Positions 6,006 through 13,463 of a stretch of DNA of 42,461 bases are shown here, one piece after another. Numbering within the stretch: the first letter of the stretch is position 1; each line of letters begins with the position of its first letter. Source of the DNA: Mangrovicoccus sp. GTDB lineage: Bacteria > Pseudomonadota > Alphaproteobacteria > Rhodobacterales > Rhodobacteraceae. The translations under genes and the position numbers were made by a program. The notes beneath the pieces were generated by a model. That model saw only the letters and a list, made by a program, of their open reading frames with translations. It searched no databases and was not told the DNA's origin. Location: contig JAOXSB010000041.1 in the NCBI GenBank assembly GCA_025800345.1, positions 1-42,461 of the forward strand, read 5' to 3'.

Positions 6006-7997
6006 TTAAAATAACTCTTGTTGTTGCCCATCGTTGTCTTGAGCGAGTGGTACATCAAATCCAGCGTCATAAATCCAATCAGCTACTTCCCTTATGCGCG
6101 CATAATACGGCTCTTTGGTGCGCACATAGGGGAGGCCAAGAGTTGGGCAGAGAATTGGGTGGAAATAGAATTTCATGCGACGCCCACCACCCGAAATTTT
6201 GGTGGTATGAGGAAGCATTAGCATGTTCCCGTAATCGGCTAACTGCTCCAGGAAACCTCTTACACTTTGGAAAGAATCCAGCTCGGAATGTAGGACTGAG
6301 AAGCCATTCCAACCCGGGTAACTCAGTTTTTTGTCCGAAAGAAGTTTGTGGCGCAAAACCCCTCCAACGTTCTTCACAAATCGAGCTCTTTCAGAACTGC
6401 GACCAGATTGTTGGAAAATCATTTCAAACCAAGCGTTGCTGGCCCGCAAAATCGCGGTTGATTGCACCGTTACCGAAATTTTGGGGACTATCGAACGCGA
6501 CGCTTCAGCACCATCTCTTTGCAGCCAAGCGCTCCAGATGAACTGGTTCAGACCTAGGAAAACCAAGATGCTTCCACCTGAAAGTTCCAAGATTTCGTCG
6601 GAACCCGCCCAAATTGATTTTTGCCTGCTCTGAGAGGCGACGATGATAGCCAGCACGTTGGCGCGTTCTTTTCTCCACCATCTGCTTGATGGACGCATCC
6701 AAGGCAGTAGTTCATCTCGTGTGTCAAGATTTTCACGATCGCCTTTCTGCCGAACCCAAAACTCTCCAAGTTTCGCGGAAAAAAGGTCTTTTTTTGCCAG
6801 TTTTGTAAGGGCTTCCTTGGTTTCTGTGGACCAATTTGCATCAAGTCTAATGTACTTTTCAGGGTCACGAAGGTTCATTTCGTGATTGATTTTCCGCTCA
6901 GGAGATAAATTTGTACCGTAGACTTCATCCAGAAGTGTTTTTGCTTGATCGTCAGGGATGCGGAACTGCGCATAGCGAAGTCTGCGCACAAAAACATCCT
7001 GAGCAAATAAATCAAATACATTGTTTGCGCGGGCGCTATCATCTTCATCCTTTTTAAGGATTTGGTCCAGCTCAATGTATTTGTAATCTCTCATGACTTC
7101 GAGATTGCCATCTGTGCCATGTATCTTGCCGTGGCTGCGCCACGAGTAACCCCTTGTCCCAATTCTATACGACAGCTCAGGGTTTCGCGAAGCCAGCGCT
7201 TTATTGATCACGGACCGATAGTCAACTGACTGGCCAGGTGTGTTGCGTGAAGAAATGTTGCCGAGTTCTTCGTATTGATCGATATCGACGAAAACATGAG
7301 TGTCGGAGTCAATTGCTCCGCTCGAATGTAGAAGTTCAGCTAGCGCTACTTGTGGGCCACCAATTGGAGTACAGGTATCGAATATCTCAGCGGACAATTC
7401 CTGATCCTTGCCGTGAACATATCTCCGATAAAGTTTAGCTCTCCTTTGAAGCTTAGCCCTTAGATCAGCTAAGCTATCGCATTCTCCGAGCCAGCCTTCC
7501 CAAACCTCGTGCTGCGAAATTCGCGCAGCAAGTTCGTCGAACTGCAATTGATCGAAGTTCAGACCGACTTCGGAGCGTATGATGTCCGATGCTGAGAGAT
7601 AGACTTGAATGCTCTCGAGCAGGCTGTCGCAAATCAAGTAATTAAGAAAATCTGCGAATAGTAGCTCAGTTTTGAGGACATCTTGGTCAATAGCGTCTCG
7701 ATAGCCGAAATCGATTACGCTGCTGTGAGCCAAGTTTACTGAACCGCAAATGAATTTTCTTAAATTTTCAGGTACAGGAAACGGTTCGTTCGCGCGTTCG
7801 TATTCGATCCGAGTTTGAGGCTTAAGTAGCTTTAAAAGCATGCTCTTACCGCACCCTTGAATGCCAGTAACAACGATATTGCCTGGAAGGAAAAGTGGCT
7901 CGGTATGCGTGACGAGCATCGGACTGAAAATGGTTACAAATTCAGTGGAGCTGATACGGTCGCCCACATATAGTTCGAAGAATGGATTGGCCTTCAT
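6006..7997 (-). CDS. ORC/CDC6-like P-loop ATPase of a putative defence operon
   Basis: A 663-residue soluble protein. It begins NPFFELYVGDRISSTEF, has Walker A GIQGCGKS (residues 45-52) followed by MLLKLL, Walker B THVFVDIDQYEEL (233-245), and an arginine-bearing segment, YRIGTRGYSW (277-286), where AAA+ proteins carry sensor residues. The N-terminal pattern is that of the ORC-CDC6-like ATPases I remember from conflict systems. The 350 residues after the ATPase core end in a winged-helix-like region (about 540-600). It probably acts as an NTP-driven switch or DNA loader for its neighbours. Its ATG shares one base with the stop of the preceding gene (TAATG), so the two are co-translated. Confidence 0.8.
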   Translation of the reverse strand: MKANPFFELYVGDRISSTEFVTIFSPMLVTHTEPLFLPGNIVVTGIQGCGKSMLLKLLKPQTRIEYERANEPFPVPENLRKFICGSVNLAHSSVIDFGYRDAIDQDVLKTELLFADFLNYLICDSLLESIQVYLSASDIIRSEVGLNFDQLQFDELAARISQHEVWEGWLGECDSLADLRAKLQRRAKLYRRYVHGKDQELSAEIFDTCTPIGGPQVALAELLHSSGAIDSDTHVFVDIDQYEELGNISSRNTPGQSVDYRSVINKALASRNPELSYRIGTRGYSWRSHGKIHGTDGNLEVMRDYKYIELDQILKKDEDDSARANNVFDLFAQDVFVRRLRYAQFRIPDDQAKTLLDEVYGTNLSPERKINHEMNLRDPEKYIRLDANWSTETKEALTKLAKKDLFSAKLGEFWVRQKGDRENLDTRDELLPWMRPSSRWWRKERANVLAIIVASQSRQKSIWAGSDEILELSGGSILVFLGLNQFIWSAWLQRDGAEASRSIVPKISVTVQSTAILRASNAWFEMIFQQSGRSSERARFVKNVGGVLRHKLLSDKKLSYPGWNGFSVLHSELDSFQSVRGFLEQLADYGNMLMLPHTTKISGGGRRMKFYFHPILCPTLGLPYVRTKEPYYARIREVADWIYDAGFDVPLAQDNDGQQQELF

Positions 7998-8995
7998 TAT
8001 TGTCGGTTCACTCTCGGGAACAAAGGAGACCAGTTCTCGGCCTCATGATGAAATATCGGCAAAGTGTTGTTTGGGCAATTGGAGTACATTACTACCTTTG
8101 CCCCAGTTTCTTTGAAGCCGAATACGAATTGTTCTAGTGTGACCTTAAATTGATCAAGGTCTTCTTGTTTAACACCTAACTTGTCCTTTATCCGAAGAAG
8201 AAATGCTTCAGTCTGACCAACGTTTCCAGCCTGCGTTTCTTCAAATGAATGGAACGCGGAAGCGGGGAGGACGAGCGCCGGGTCATAAGTCACGTTGTCC
8301 AACTCATTGGCTACATCTTGGAGTAATTTATCGCCTTTTGGGCACACAATGAGGGGGCACAGTAGGATGCGGGTATCCGGGAGCGTTTGAGCTGCGAACT
8401 TCACGGTGCCTTTGGCCTGAGTGCCTGAGCCAACAAAATCTTCTAACAAAACTAGATCATGAATTTTCTTGTTAGATACGTATTCTTGAATTTTCTCCAC
8501 ATTTCCGAACTGTTTTAGAGACCTCCAGTCTGGCCGCTTATCTAGGCTCTTTAAGCCATTGACTTTCAAGAACGAATTTATCCGCAGGCTGTCGGAAATA
8601 GGGCAGATCCATGACTGATTAATTCTCTCAACGATCTTTGTCTCTAGATCGTTTGAAAAAACATCGACATCTTCAACTTCGAGCATCCAGCGAAAGATGT
8701 TTCCGTGAAATGCTGTTCGATAAAGTGCCTCAAACTCTCTGCGGCCAACAAAGAAGACAGACAACAGCAAAGACAGAAGCCGTTGGCGGTCCTCAACGGA
8801 CTCAACATTGTTCAGCCAGTCCAGTAGCCTTTGCTTGAAAGGGTGAAATTGAGAAGGTTCATAGTCATTGAAAACCTTTTTGCTAAGGAACTCAATCATG
8901 GTCACCGACTCCGGCGGCAGAGGGCTATCGTCATCTGGGAAGTCCCAGCTTTGAGGAATGTTTGTTAATAGGTTCATTGCATTAAATCTCGGCAC
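7997..8995 (-). CDS. Phosphoribosyltransferase-like protein of a putative defence operon
   Basis: A 332-residue protein. Its centre carries VLLEDFVGSGTQ (residues 182-193), the acidic pair plus SGT loop that binds PRPP in type I phosphoribosyltransferases, followed by a Rossmann-like strand (RILLCPLIVCP, 209-219). The C-terminus, YSNCPNNTLPIFHHE (304-318) and WSPLFPR (322-328), matches my memory of conflict-associated PRTase-like proteins (PRTase-CE). The N-terminal 130 residues are helical and unlike housekeeping enzymes. It overlaps the methyltransferase gene by 22 bases and the ATPase gene by one. Whether it is an enzyme on a nucleotide or nucleic acid, or a binding module, is open. Confidence 0.8.
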   Translation of the reverse strand: MPRFNAMNLLTNIPQSWDFPDDDSPLPPESVTMIEFLSKKVFNDYEPSQFHPFKQRLLDWLNNVESVEDRQRLLSLLLSVFFVGRREFEALYRTAFHGNIFRWMLEVEDVDVFSNDLETKIVERINQSWICPISDSLRINSFLKVNGLKSLDKRPDWRSLKQFGNVEKIQEYVSNKKIHDLVLLEDFVGSGTQAKGTVKFAAQTLPDTRILLCPLIVCPKGDKLLQDVANELDNVTYDPALVLPASAFHSFEETQAGNVGQTEAFLLRIKDKLGVKQEDLDQFKVTLEQFVFGFKETGAKVVMYSNCPNNTLPIFHHEAENWSPLFPRVNRQ

Positions 8996-10170
8996 GCTTG
9001 CGCGATTTGAATGGACATTGGCGGCGGTACCGCATTCCCAATTAGTCTAAACGCATCTTTTGAGTTTTCGGGAAAGGCGAAAGTATCAGGAAATCCCTGA
9101 AGTCGCGCCGCTTCCCGGACTGTCAGCGATCTGTTCTCCGTAGGGTGCAAAAATAGCTGTATGTCGCCAAACCGGGTATCGACAGTCGGGGAAACGTCTT
9201 CCAGCGCAAGGCGTCTATATTTGCCGTTAAAAGTGTCTCTGAGGTCATATAGGTCGCCAACGATCCGCATGAATCCTCTAGAAACAAGAGAAACAAGTTG
9301 GGGTTCTGTTACCCAGGAAATCGCCCCTTCGATTTCCCCAAGAGAAACAGGGTCCGCATCACCAAAGCTTCTTTTTCTGTTCCTTCGCCGCAATGAACGA
9401 ACCACTCTCAAGATTTCCTTTTCGGCTTTGGAGGTCCGGCCGAAGTATTCAGGAATTTCCCAAGTCGGAATACTGGCGCTTCCACCGCGTACATTACACA
9501 GTTTTTGGCCTTGGCCGATCCGGTTTGCAATTAATGCATGTTTGCTTCCAGCCGTCGGGAATGCTGGAGAATGTCCCTGGATGTTCTGATGAAGCGAACT
9601 GAGAGCGTTAGCCACTGTCGGCTTTAAAGATGATCTTGGTGAAAAGTCCCGGAACGGGTTCGAGCCCAATCGAGCGAAAATAAGTGTGCGCTTTCTGCGT
9701 TGGGCGACTCCAAACTGCTCTGCAGAATAGACGCCTACCGAACAAAAATAACCGCCGCGTTCGAGCGTAGATACAGCGGCGTTTAGGTAATCTTGATTCC
9801 GCCGATTGGTAAGGGCCGCAACGTTTTCAATCACAGCAAGTTTAGGCTGATGCCTAGTTATCAGATTGCATGTAAGTAGAAGTAGGTCATTCCGACTGTC
9901 GTTCTCCTTGTACCCTCCCCCGGTTGAAAATCCCTGGCAGGGTGGACCAGCTATGATGATGTCTGGGTTCAGGTCAAATGAAAAGCTCTCATCGATACTT
10001 TTGACTTTTGCCGTGTTGGTGTGGTTGGAGTTGTAGCAATCAACAGCGCTTTTGTTCTCGTCAAAGGCTTGGCATAGCTGAAAACCAAGCTCTTGAAAGC
10101 CGTAGTCAAGTCCGCCGCACCCTGTGAACAGACTCACAACTTTTGCCGATTTCGCTGTGAAATCAAGCAC
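8974..10170 (-). CDS. DNA (cytosine-5) methyltransferase
   Basis: A 398-residue enzyme that methylates C5 of cytosine in DNA. Motif I VVSLFTGCGGLD (11-22), motif IV GPPCQGFS with catalytic Cys78, motif VI ENV (115-117), motif VIII QRRKR (157-161), and near the end motif IX (RLQGFP) and X (IGNAVPP) are all intact. The variable region (about 180-330) includes a basic helical segment, RVVRSLRRRNRKRSFG, likely part of the target-recognition domain. The start codon is GTG at 10170, with GAGGGA upstream; the previous gene stops four bases before. It stands in an operon with no recognisable restriction endonuclease, so it may mark self DNA for an unusual partner system. Confidence 0.95.
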   Translation of the reverse strand: MLDFTAKSAKVVSLFTGCGGLDYGFQELGFQLCQAFDENKSAVDCYNSNHTNTAKVKSIDESFSFDLNPDIIIAGPPCQGFSTGGGYKENDSRNDLLLLTCNLITRHQPKLAVIENVAALTNRRNQDYLNAAVSTLERGGYFCSVGVYSAEQFGVAQRRKRTLIFARLGSNPFRDFSPRSSLKPTVANALSSLHQNIQGHSPAFPTAGSKHALIANRIGQGQKLCNVRGGSASIPTWEIPEYFGRTSKAEKEILRVVRSLRRRNRKRSFGDADPVSLGEIEGAISWVTEPQLVSLVSRGFMRIVGDLYDLRDTFNGKYRRLALEDVSPTVDTRFGDIQLFLHPTENRSLTVREAARLQGFPDTFAFPENSKDAFRLIGNAVPPPMSIQIAQACRDLMQ

Positions 10171-10174
10171 CCGT

Positions 10175-10480
10175 TTAATCCCTCGCTGCTTGGGAAATTA
10201 GCGCCTCATTAGCGGAGAGGCGAAGGATTAGTAGCTGGGTATCCACTTTGGATTTGTGTAAACGTAAAGAAATTACTCCGAAAACTAGCGTAGCGAACAG
10301 GCTGCAGAGCATTAGAGTAAGGTGTTGATTCAGCCAAATTGTCGCCGTTGCGGCAAGCGTCATCAACGCTGCCGAAAAGTGGAATGTTGTTTTCAGTTGC
10401 TTTTGGATGCTATGCGCGTGATCGAAATTTTTAGCTGAATCTGTTTGGTTATTGGGTGTCATTGTTAACAGCTCTAGCAT
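10175..10480 (-). CDS. Small two-helix membrane protein
   Basis: A 101-residue protein with a hydrophilic N-terminus, two transmembrane helices (about residues 33-50 and 54-72) and a helical cytoplasmic tail (about 75-101). The frame starts at 10480, overlapping the regulator gene by 32 bases; ATG at 10462 is an alternative that cuts the overlap to 14. It lies between the regulator and the methyltransferase. Small two-helix proteins are common membrane-acting effectors in defence operons, but that role here is inference. Confidence 0.7.
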   Translation of the reverse strand: MLELLTMTPNNQTDSAKNFDHAHSIQKQLKTTFHFSAALMTLAATATIWLNQHLTLMLCSLFATLVFGVISLRLHKSKVDTQLLILRLSANEALISQAARD

Positions 10481-10892
10481 TGATGTTTTTTAAGTTTGCA
10501 ATTTCAAAAATATCTTCGTCACTCAGGCAGTCCCCCTGTTGGAGACTTAGCTTTATCACTAGCTTTAGAAAGCTGGCAGTTTCCGAAATTGATCTGGAGT
10601 TTTTCGTCGCATGTATTTGGGTTAGCCCCTTTGTAAGAGCCTCCTCAAGCACTTCCAACGGCAGGCCGTCTAGGCCCTGTTGTTTGCCAAGTAATAGTTC
10701 TGACGGAGAAGATCCGAGGACTTCATGCAGTTTGAGTACAACGGAGGTGGGCACCTCTCGCTGCCCACTCTCATATGCGCGATAAGAGCGGTATGACGTT
10801 CCGATGGCCTCAGCGAAATCTTGTTGATTGAGCCCAGTTCGGTCGCGAATTTCTCTCAGCCGAGCACCAATTTTTGCGTTTTCACTGGACAT
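10449..10892 (-). CDS. XRE-family transcriptional regulator
   Basis: A 147-residue protein with a Cro/CI-type helix-turn-helix at about residues 8-62 (IGARLREIRDRTGLNQQDFA, then YRSYRAYESGQREVP). The rest is helical and may dimerise. It is the first gene of the minus-strand operon and faces the excisionase/integrase genes across a perfect palindrome. It resembles controller proteins of restriction-modification systems in position, although it is longer. Likely autoregulatory and a regulator of both divergent operons. Confidence 0.9.
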   Translation of the reverse strand: MSSENAKIGARLREIRDRTGLNQQDFAEAIGTSYRSYRAYESGQREVPTSVVLKLHEVLGSSPSELLLGKQQGLDGLPLEVLEEALTKGLTQIHATKNSRSISETASFLKLVIKLSLQQGDCLSDEDIFEIANLKNINARAVNNDTQ

Positions 10893-10915
10893 GCAGTCAC
10901 ATGTGTCCTTATTTG

Positions 10916-10947
10916 GTCAACAATGGCCATATGTGGCCATTGTTGAC
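10916..10947. promoter_or_regulatory. Palindromic operator between the divergent operons
   Basis: Perfect inverted repeat: gtcaacaatggcca (10916-10929), a tatg centre, and tggccattgttgac (10934-10947). It lies 24 bases before the XRE start and 57 bases before the excisionase-like start. It is the obvious binding site for the XRE protein and would overlap promoters in both directions. No U tract follows either arm, so it is not a terminator. Confidence 0.75.
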
Positions 10948-11004
10948 TGATTTGGGTTGCGGTTGTCCTCAAACGTATATCATCGCCACCAGGAAGGGGA
11001 ATAG

Positions 11005-11220
11005 ATGAGTGAAACATTGCTAGAGACAAAGGATGTCGCAGATCGTCTGTGCATATCCGTGCGGAGAGTCCGGAAGCTCTTGGCCACAGAGCAGTTGAGT
11101 CATGTAAAGATTGGTAGGCAGTTCTTCGTGCCGGAGTACGCACTGGAAGATTTTCTGTTCGAACACATGGTTCATTCTAAAGCAGGAAATACACAAAATA
11201 GGACGCCCAAATGCCGGTAG
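11005..11220 (+). CDS. Excisionase-like HTH protein
   Basis: A 71-residue protein with the MerR-like winged helix of the excisionase family: LETKDVADRLCISVRRVRKL (6-25), then HVKIGRQFFVPEYALEDFL (33-51). Members bend DNA at att sites and steer integrases toward excision, or act as regulators. AGGAAGGGG precedes the ATG. Position directly upstream of the integrase supports a recombination directionality factor. Confidence 0.8.
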   Translation: MSETLLETKDVADRLCISVRRVRKLLATEQLSHVKIGRQFFVPEYALEDFLFEHMVHSKAGNTQNRTPKCR

Positions 11221-11402
11221 TCCAGTCGCGCTCCAAAGCCAAACAGGTTGTATCCGCGCTTATCAGTGAGGCCAGAAAGGCCGGCTGGCTACGTGCAAAA
11301 TTTGAAATCAGGCCAGATGGCAGTGTCACAATCGAGGCTGCGATGACTGAAGACCTCGATGAAGACGATTTCTTCTTCGCTGACTTGCGAATGAACAAAT
11401 GA
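11211..11402 (+). CDS. 63-residue acidic protein, unknown function
   Basis: Begins MPVVQSRSKAKQVVSALI and ends in an acidic stretch, EDLDEDDFFF. It overlaps the excisionase-like gene by 10 bases and the integrase start by four (ATGA), so it sits inside a translationally coupled operon and is likely real. Small ORFs in this position occur in many integrase cassettes; the function is not known to me. Confidence 0.7.
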   Translation: MPVVQSRSKAKQVVSALISEARKAGWLRAKFEIRPDGSVTIEAAMTEDLDEDDFFFADLRMNK

Positions 11403-12430
11403 CGCGCTCAGCACTACCAAAATACGTATATGCGGATCGTGGGTATCTAAGATTCCTTCGCCGGTCTCGCGGACAGTCTGTAATGATGAAAGAGACTTTC
11501 GGATCCCCCGAATTTTGGGAGCACTACAACAGGTTGGTCAACGGAACTCCTGCGGTATGCACGGGGCGTCGAACGTTCGAAAATCTCATTGTAAGTTATT
11601 ATAAAAGCAAGAAGTTTGAAAGTCTAAAGCCACGAACCAAGCAAGATTACAGAACCTATATCGGCCATGTTCGGGAAATTTGGGGCGAAAAAGATCCGGC
11701 GAAGGTTGAAACCAAGCATATCTATGGCTTGCAACAAGCGAATGCCGATAAGTGGAGGAAAGCTAACTACCTAGTGCAGGTAATGGTGGTCCTCATGAAC
11801 CACGCACGCTTGATTGGGTTCCTGCCACGTGACCAATCCAACCCAGCTCACGGAATACCTCTTCTAGAGCAACCAGGGGATGGATGGGAACCGTGGCCTG
11901 ACGAGTTGCGGGAAGAATTCGAGCAGAAGGCGACACCAAGGGCTAGACTCCTATACGAACTGAGCATCGGTCTTGGTCAAAGAATTGGTGATACAAGGAA
12001 AATTCGTTGGTCCGATATCCAAGACGGTGCTTGGGATTTCAATCAGGGCAAGACCGACAAGCCACTTTGGATACCTTTGACCAAAAGGTTGCAGGAGTAC
12101 TTATCAGGGGTTTCGCGTGCGGGGGATACTGTTCTCACAAATTACTCTGGAGGCCCAGCGTCTTACCGTTCGTTGGCTGGAGAAATGAGGGACGTGAAAG
12201 CTGGGTTGGAATTTGACCGAGCGCAAGAATATGTGACTCACGGTCTTCGGAAGAATGCAACCATCGAGCTCTATCTAGCTGGTTGTGACGACGAGATGGT
12301 TAAAGCAGTTACAGGGCATTCTGGTGTGGAAATGCTAAAAAAGTATGGTGGTCAAGTTCGCCAGCGAGAGCTGGCAAGGCGTGCACAGAGCGCTCGCAAT
12401 TCAAAAGAACAAGACGGGACCGAAACGTGA
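11399..12430 (+). CDS. Tyrosine recombinase (integrase)
   Basis: A 343-residue site-specific recombinase that would join and separate the 48-bp att cores in tRNA-Cys. An N-terminal arm-binding region and a SAM-like core-binding domain (about 55-150) precede the catalytic domain. The catalytic set is visible: R195 (GLGQRIGD), K218 (GKTD), H281 and R284 (HGLR), H307 (TGHSG) and Y316 (MLKKYGG). ATG overlaps the upstream stop. The gene ends 68 bases before the right repeat and reads toward the tRNA. Confidence 0.95.
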   Translation: MTRSALPKYVYADRGYLRFLRRSRGQSVMMKETFGSPEFWEHYNRLVNGTPAVCTGRRTFENLIVSYYKSKKFESLKPRTKQDYRTYIGHVREIWGEKDPAKVETKHIYGLQQANADKWRKANYLVQVMVVLMNHARLIGFLPRDQSNPAHGIPLLEQPGDGWEPWPDELREEFEQKATPRARLLYELSIGLGQRIGDTRKIRWSDIQDGAWDFNQGKTDKPLWIPLTKRLQEYLSGVSRAGDTVLTNYSGGPASYRSLAGEMRDVKAGLEFDRAQEYVTHGLRKNATIELYLAGCDDEMVKAVTGHSGVEMLKKYGGQVRQRELARRAQSARNSKEQDGTET

Positions 12431-12432
12431 AA

Positions 12433-12451
12433 GTTTCAACGGTTGTTTCAA
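12433..12451. repeat. Two gtttcaa repeats near attR, candidate arm sites
   Basis: Copies at 12433-12439 and 12445-12451, 12 bases apart, just after the integrase stop. They match the core of the two decamers beside attL. Confidence 0.3.
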
Positions 12452-12475
12452 AAACGGCAGTGAAGGAGAAGGGTA

Positions 12476-12586
12476 ATGGCGCAAGTCATTGATTTTATTG
12501 GAGGCGAGTACCGGAATCGAACCGGTGTACACGGATTTGCAATCCGCTGCGTCACCACTCCGCCAACTCGCCGCCTGAGTGGGTGA
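12476..12586 (+). CDS. Right part of an ORF that spans the att site
   Basis: ATG at 12476 follows AAGGAG (12463-12468) by seven bases. In the integrated state the frame runs through the tRNA-Cys antisense and stops after 36 codons. In the excised circle the frame continues from 12546 into 1216 and stays open to TAA at 1450, giving about 101 codons and overlapping the Rep-like start at 1443. The product begins MAQVIDFIGGEYRNR and is not recognisable. It may be a translated leader rather than a functional protein. Confidence 0.3.
   Translation: MAQVIDFIGGEYRNRTGVHGFAIRCVTTPPTRRLSG
12499..12546. repeat. attR: 48-bp direct repeat inside tRNA-Cys
   Basis: Identical to 1168-1215. It covers the anticodon arm, T arm, acceptor 3' strand and CCA of the intact tRNA. 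Confidence 0.95.
12499..12572 (-). tRNA. tRNA-Cys (GCA)
   Basis: 74 bases including encoded CCA. The acceptor arm GGCGAGT pairs with ACTCGCC, the discriminator is U as in bacterial tRNA-Cys, the anticodon loop has TTGCAAA with anticodon GCA, and the T loop is GGTTCGAATCC. The gene remains intact after insertion of the element at its 3' side. Confidence 0.97.
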
Positions 12587-12740
12587 AGCCGTCAGTTACG
12601 GGCTGTGGACGGGGCTGTCAAGCTTACTTGGCCAGGGCTTTGCATTTGGTCGCATATTCATAACCAGGCCCTTTAAAACCGGGCGAGACTTCCGGCTCAG
12701 CGCCGATATTTCGCGGCTTAACTGGTCTGGTTGATTTGCA

Positions 12741-12826
12741 TGGTGCGGGCGGTGGGACTCGAACCCACACGGCACTAAGGCCTTCGGATTTTAAGTCCGA
12801 TATGTCTACCATTCCATCACGCCCGC
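12741..12826 (-). tRNA. tRNA-Leu (UAA)
   Basis: 86 bases including CCA. The acceptor GCGGGCG pairs with CGCCCGC, the anticodon loop is ACTTAAAA with anticodon TAA, a long variable arm is present (class II tRNA), and the T loop is GGTTCGAGTCC. It lies 168 bases upstream of tRNA-Cys on the same strand. Confidence 0.97.
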
Positions 12827-12911
12827 AGCATGCACTGCTTTGCCTATCGGGTCTGAGAGGCGGGAACAATGGGGATCGCGCATCCCTTTGCAGGATCTTT
12901 TCGCGCAGGTT

Positions 12912-13463
12912 CTAAACCGCCTCGCCTGGCGGGCTCTGCAATAGGCCGCGTTCAGGCAGCCAGGGGTTGAGCGTTAATGCGCTGCGCAAGGCCGCGCGCG
13001 CCGCCGCATAATCGCCCATAGCCATCAGCACCCTGCCCTTGCCCGCCAAAGCGCTTGCATGATCCGGAGCGCGCTGCAAAGCCGCGTGAATATCCTCAAG
13101 AGCCGCGTCATAATCATGCTGCAGATACCGCGCGATTGCTCGCTGGTGATAGCCTTCCGCGAAATCGGGACAATAAGCGATGAGATTGTCAAAACGGGCA
13201 ATGGCCCCAGGCAGATCCCCGGCAACCCGTTTACCCATGCCGCTATCCAACATGGCCTGCGCCCGGCGGTTTGGAGCGATCATCAACAAGCCAAGCAATT
13301 CCTTTGTGAGAAATCGCCCAGCATTCGGATCCCTTGTAAGTTGCAGTGTTTCCAGCAGCATATGCTTGCGATCAGCATATTCAAGCGGCGGCGGGCATGT
13401 ATCGGCCTGACCCGGAAGCGCCAAGAGACAGGTCACGCAAAAAGGGATCAAAACGTCTCGCAT
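12912..13463 (-). CDS. Secreted TPR-repeat protein
   Basis: A 183-residue protein with a signal peptide (VLIPFCVTCLLALPGQAD, cleavage near residue 22). Tetratricopeptide repeats occupy about residues 75-170, with the classical AIARFDNLIAYCPDFAEGYH, AALEDIHAALQRAPDHASAL and AARAALRSALTLNPW helices. TPRs mediate protein contacts; here in the periplasm. ATG 13463 is chosen because the signal peptide starts there; the frame also opens at a GTG (13490), which would add nine polar residues. Client unknown. Confidence 0.8.
   Translation of the reverse strand: MRDVLIPFCVTCLLALPGQADTCPPPLEYADRKHMLLETLQLTRDPNAGRFLTKELLGLLMIAPNRRAQAMLDSGMGKRVAGDLPGAIARFDNLIAYCPDFAEGYHQRAIARYLQHDYDAALEDIHAALQRAPDHASALAGKGRVLMAMGDYAAARAALRSALTLNPWLPERGLLQSPPGEAV

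Larger units (their letters stand above)
1168..12546. mobile_element. Integrative mobilizable element in tRNA-Cys
   Basis: The element is bounded by two perfect 48-bp copies of the 3' half of tRNA-Cys. The right copy is part of the intact tRNA; the left copy is a remnant. A tyrosine integrase gene ends about 70 bases from the right boundary, as is usual for tRNA-targeting elements. Inside are a Rep-like gene, a ColE1-type mobilization module, a six-gene minus-strand operon that includes a DNA methyltransferase, and an excisionase-like gene. No mating-pair-formation genes are present, so it would be mobilized by a helper plasmid or ICE. Unit length, repeat start to repeat start, is 11,331 bp. 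The mob end is GC-rich and the cargo AT-rich, suggesting modular assembly. Confidence 0.93.

Noticed and set aside
8974-10170. Standard type II restriction-modification system
   Set aside because: The methyltransferase is clear, but none of the neighbours shows a PD-(D/E)XK, HNH, GIY-YIG or PLD motif that I can see.
10916-10947. Palindrome as a transcription terminator
   Set aside because: It lies between divergent gene starts and has no U tract on either side; an operator fits better.
12624-12869. 81-codon minus-strand frame through tRNA-Leu
   Set aside because: Its first half is translated tRNA, so not a gene as drawn; only the tail beyond the tRNA is noted as a possible remnant.
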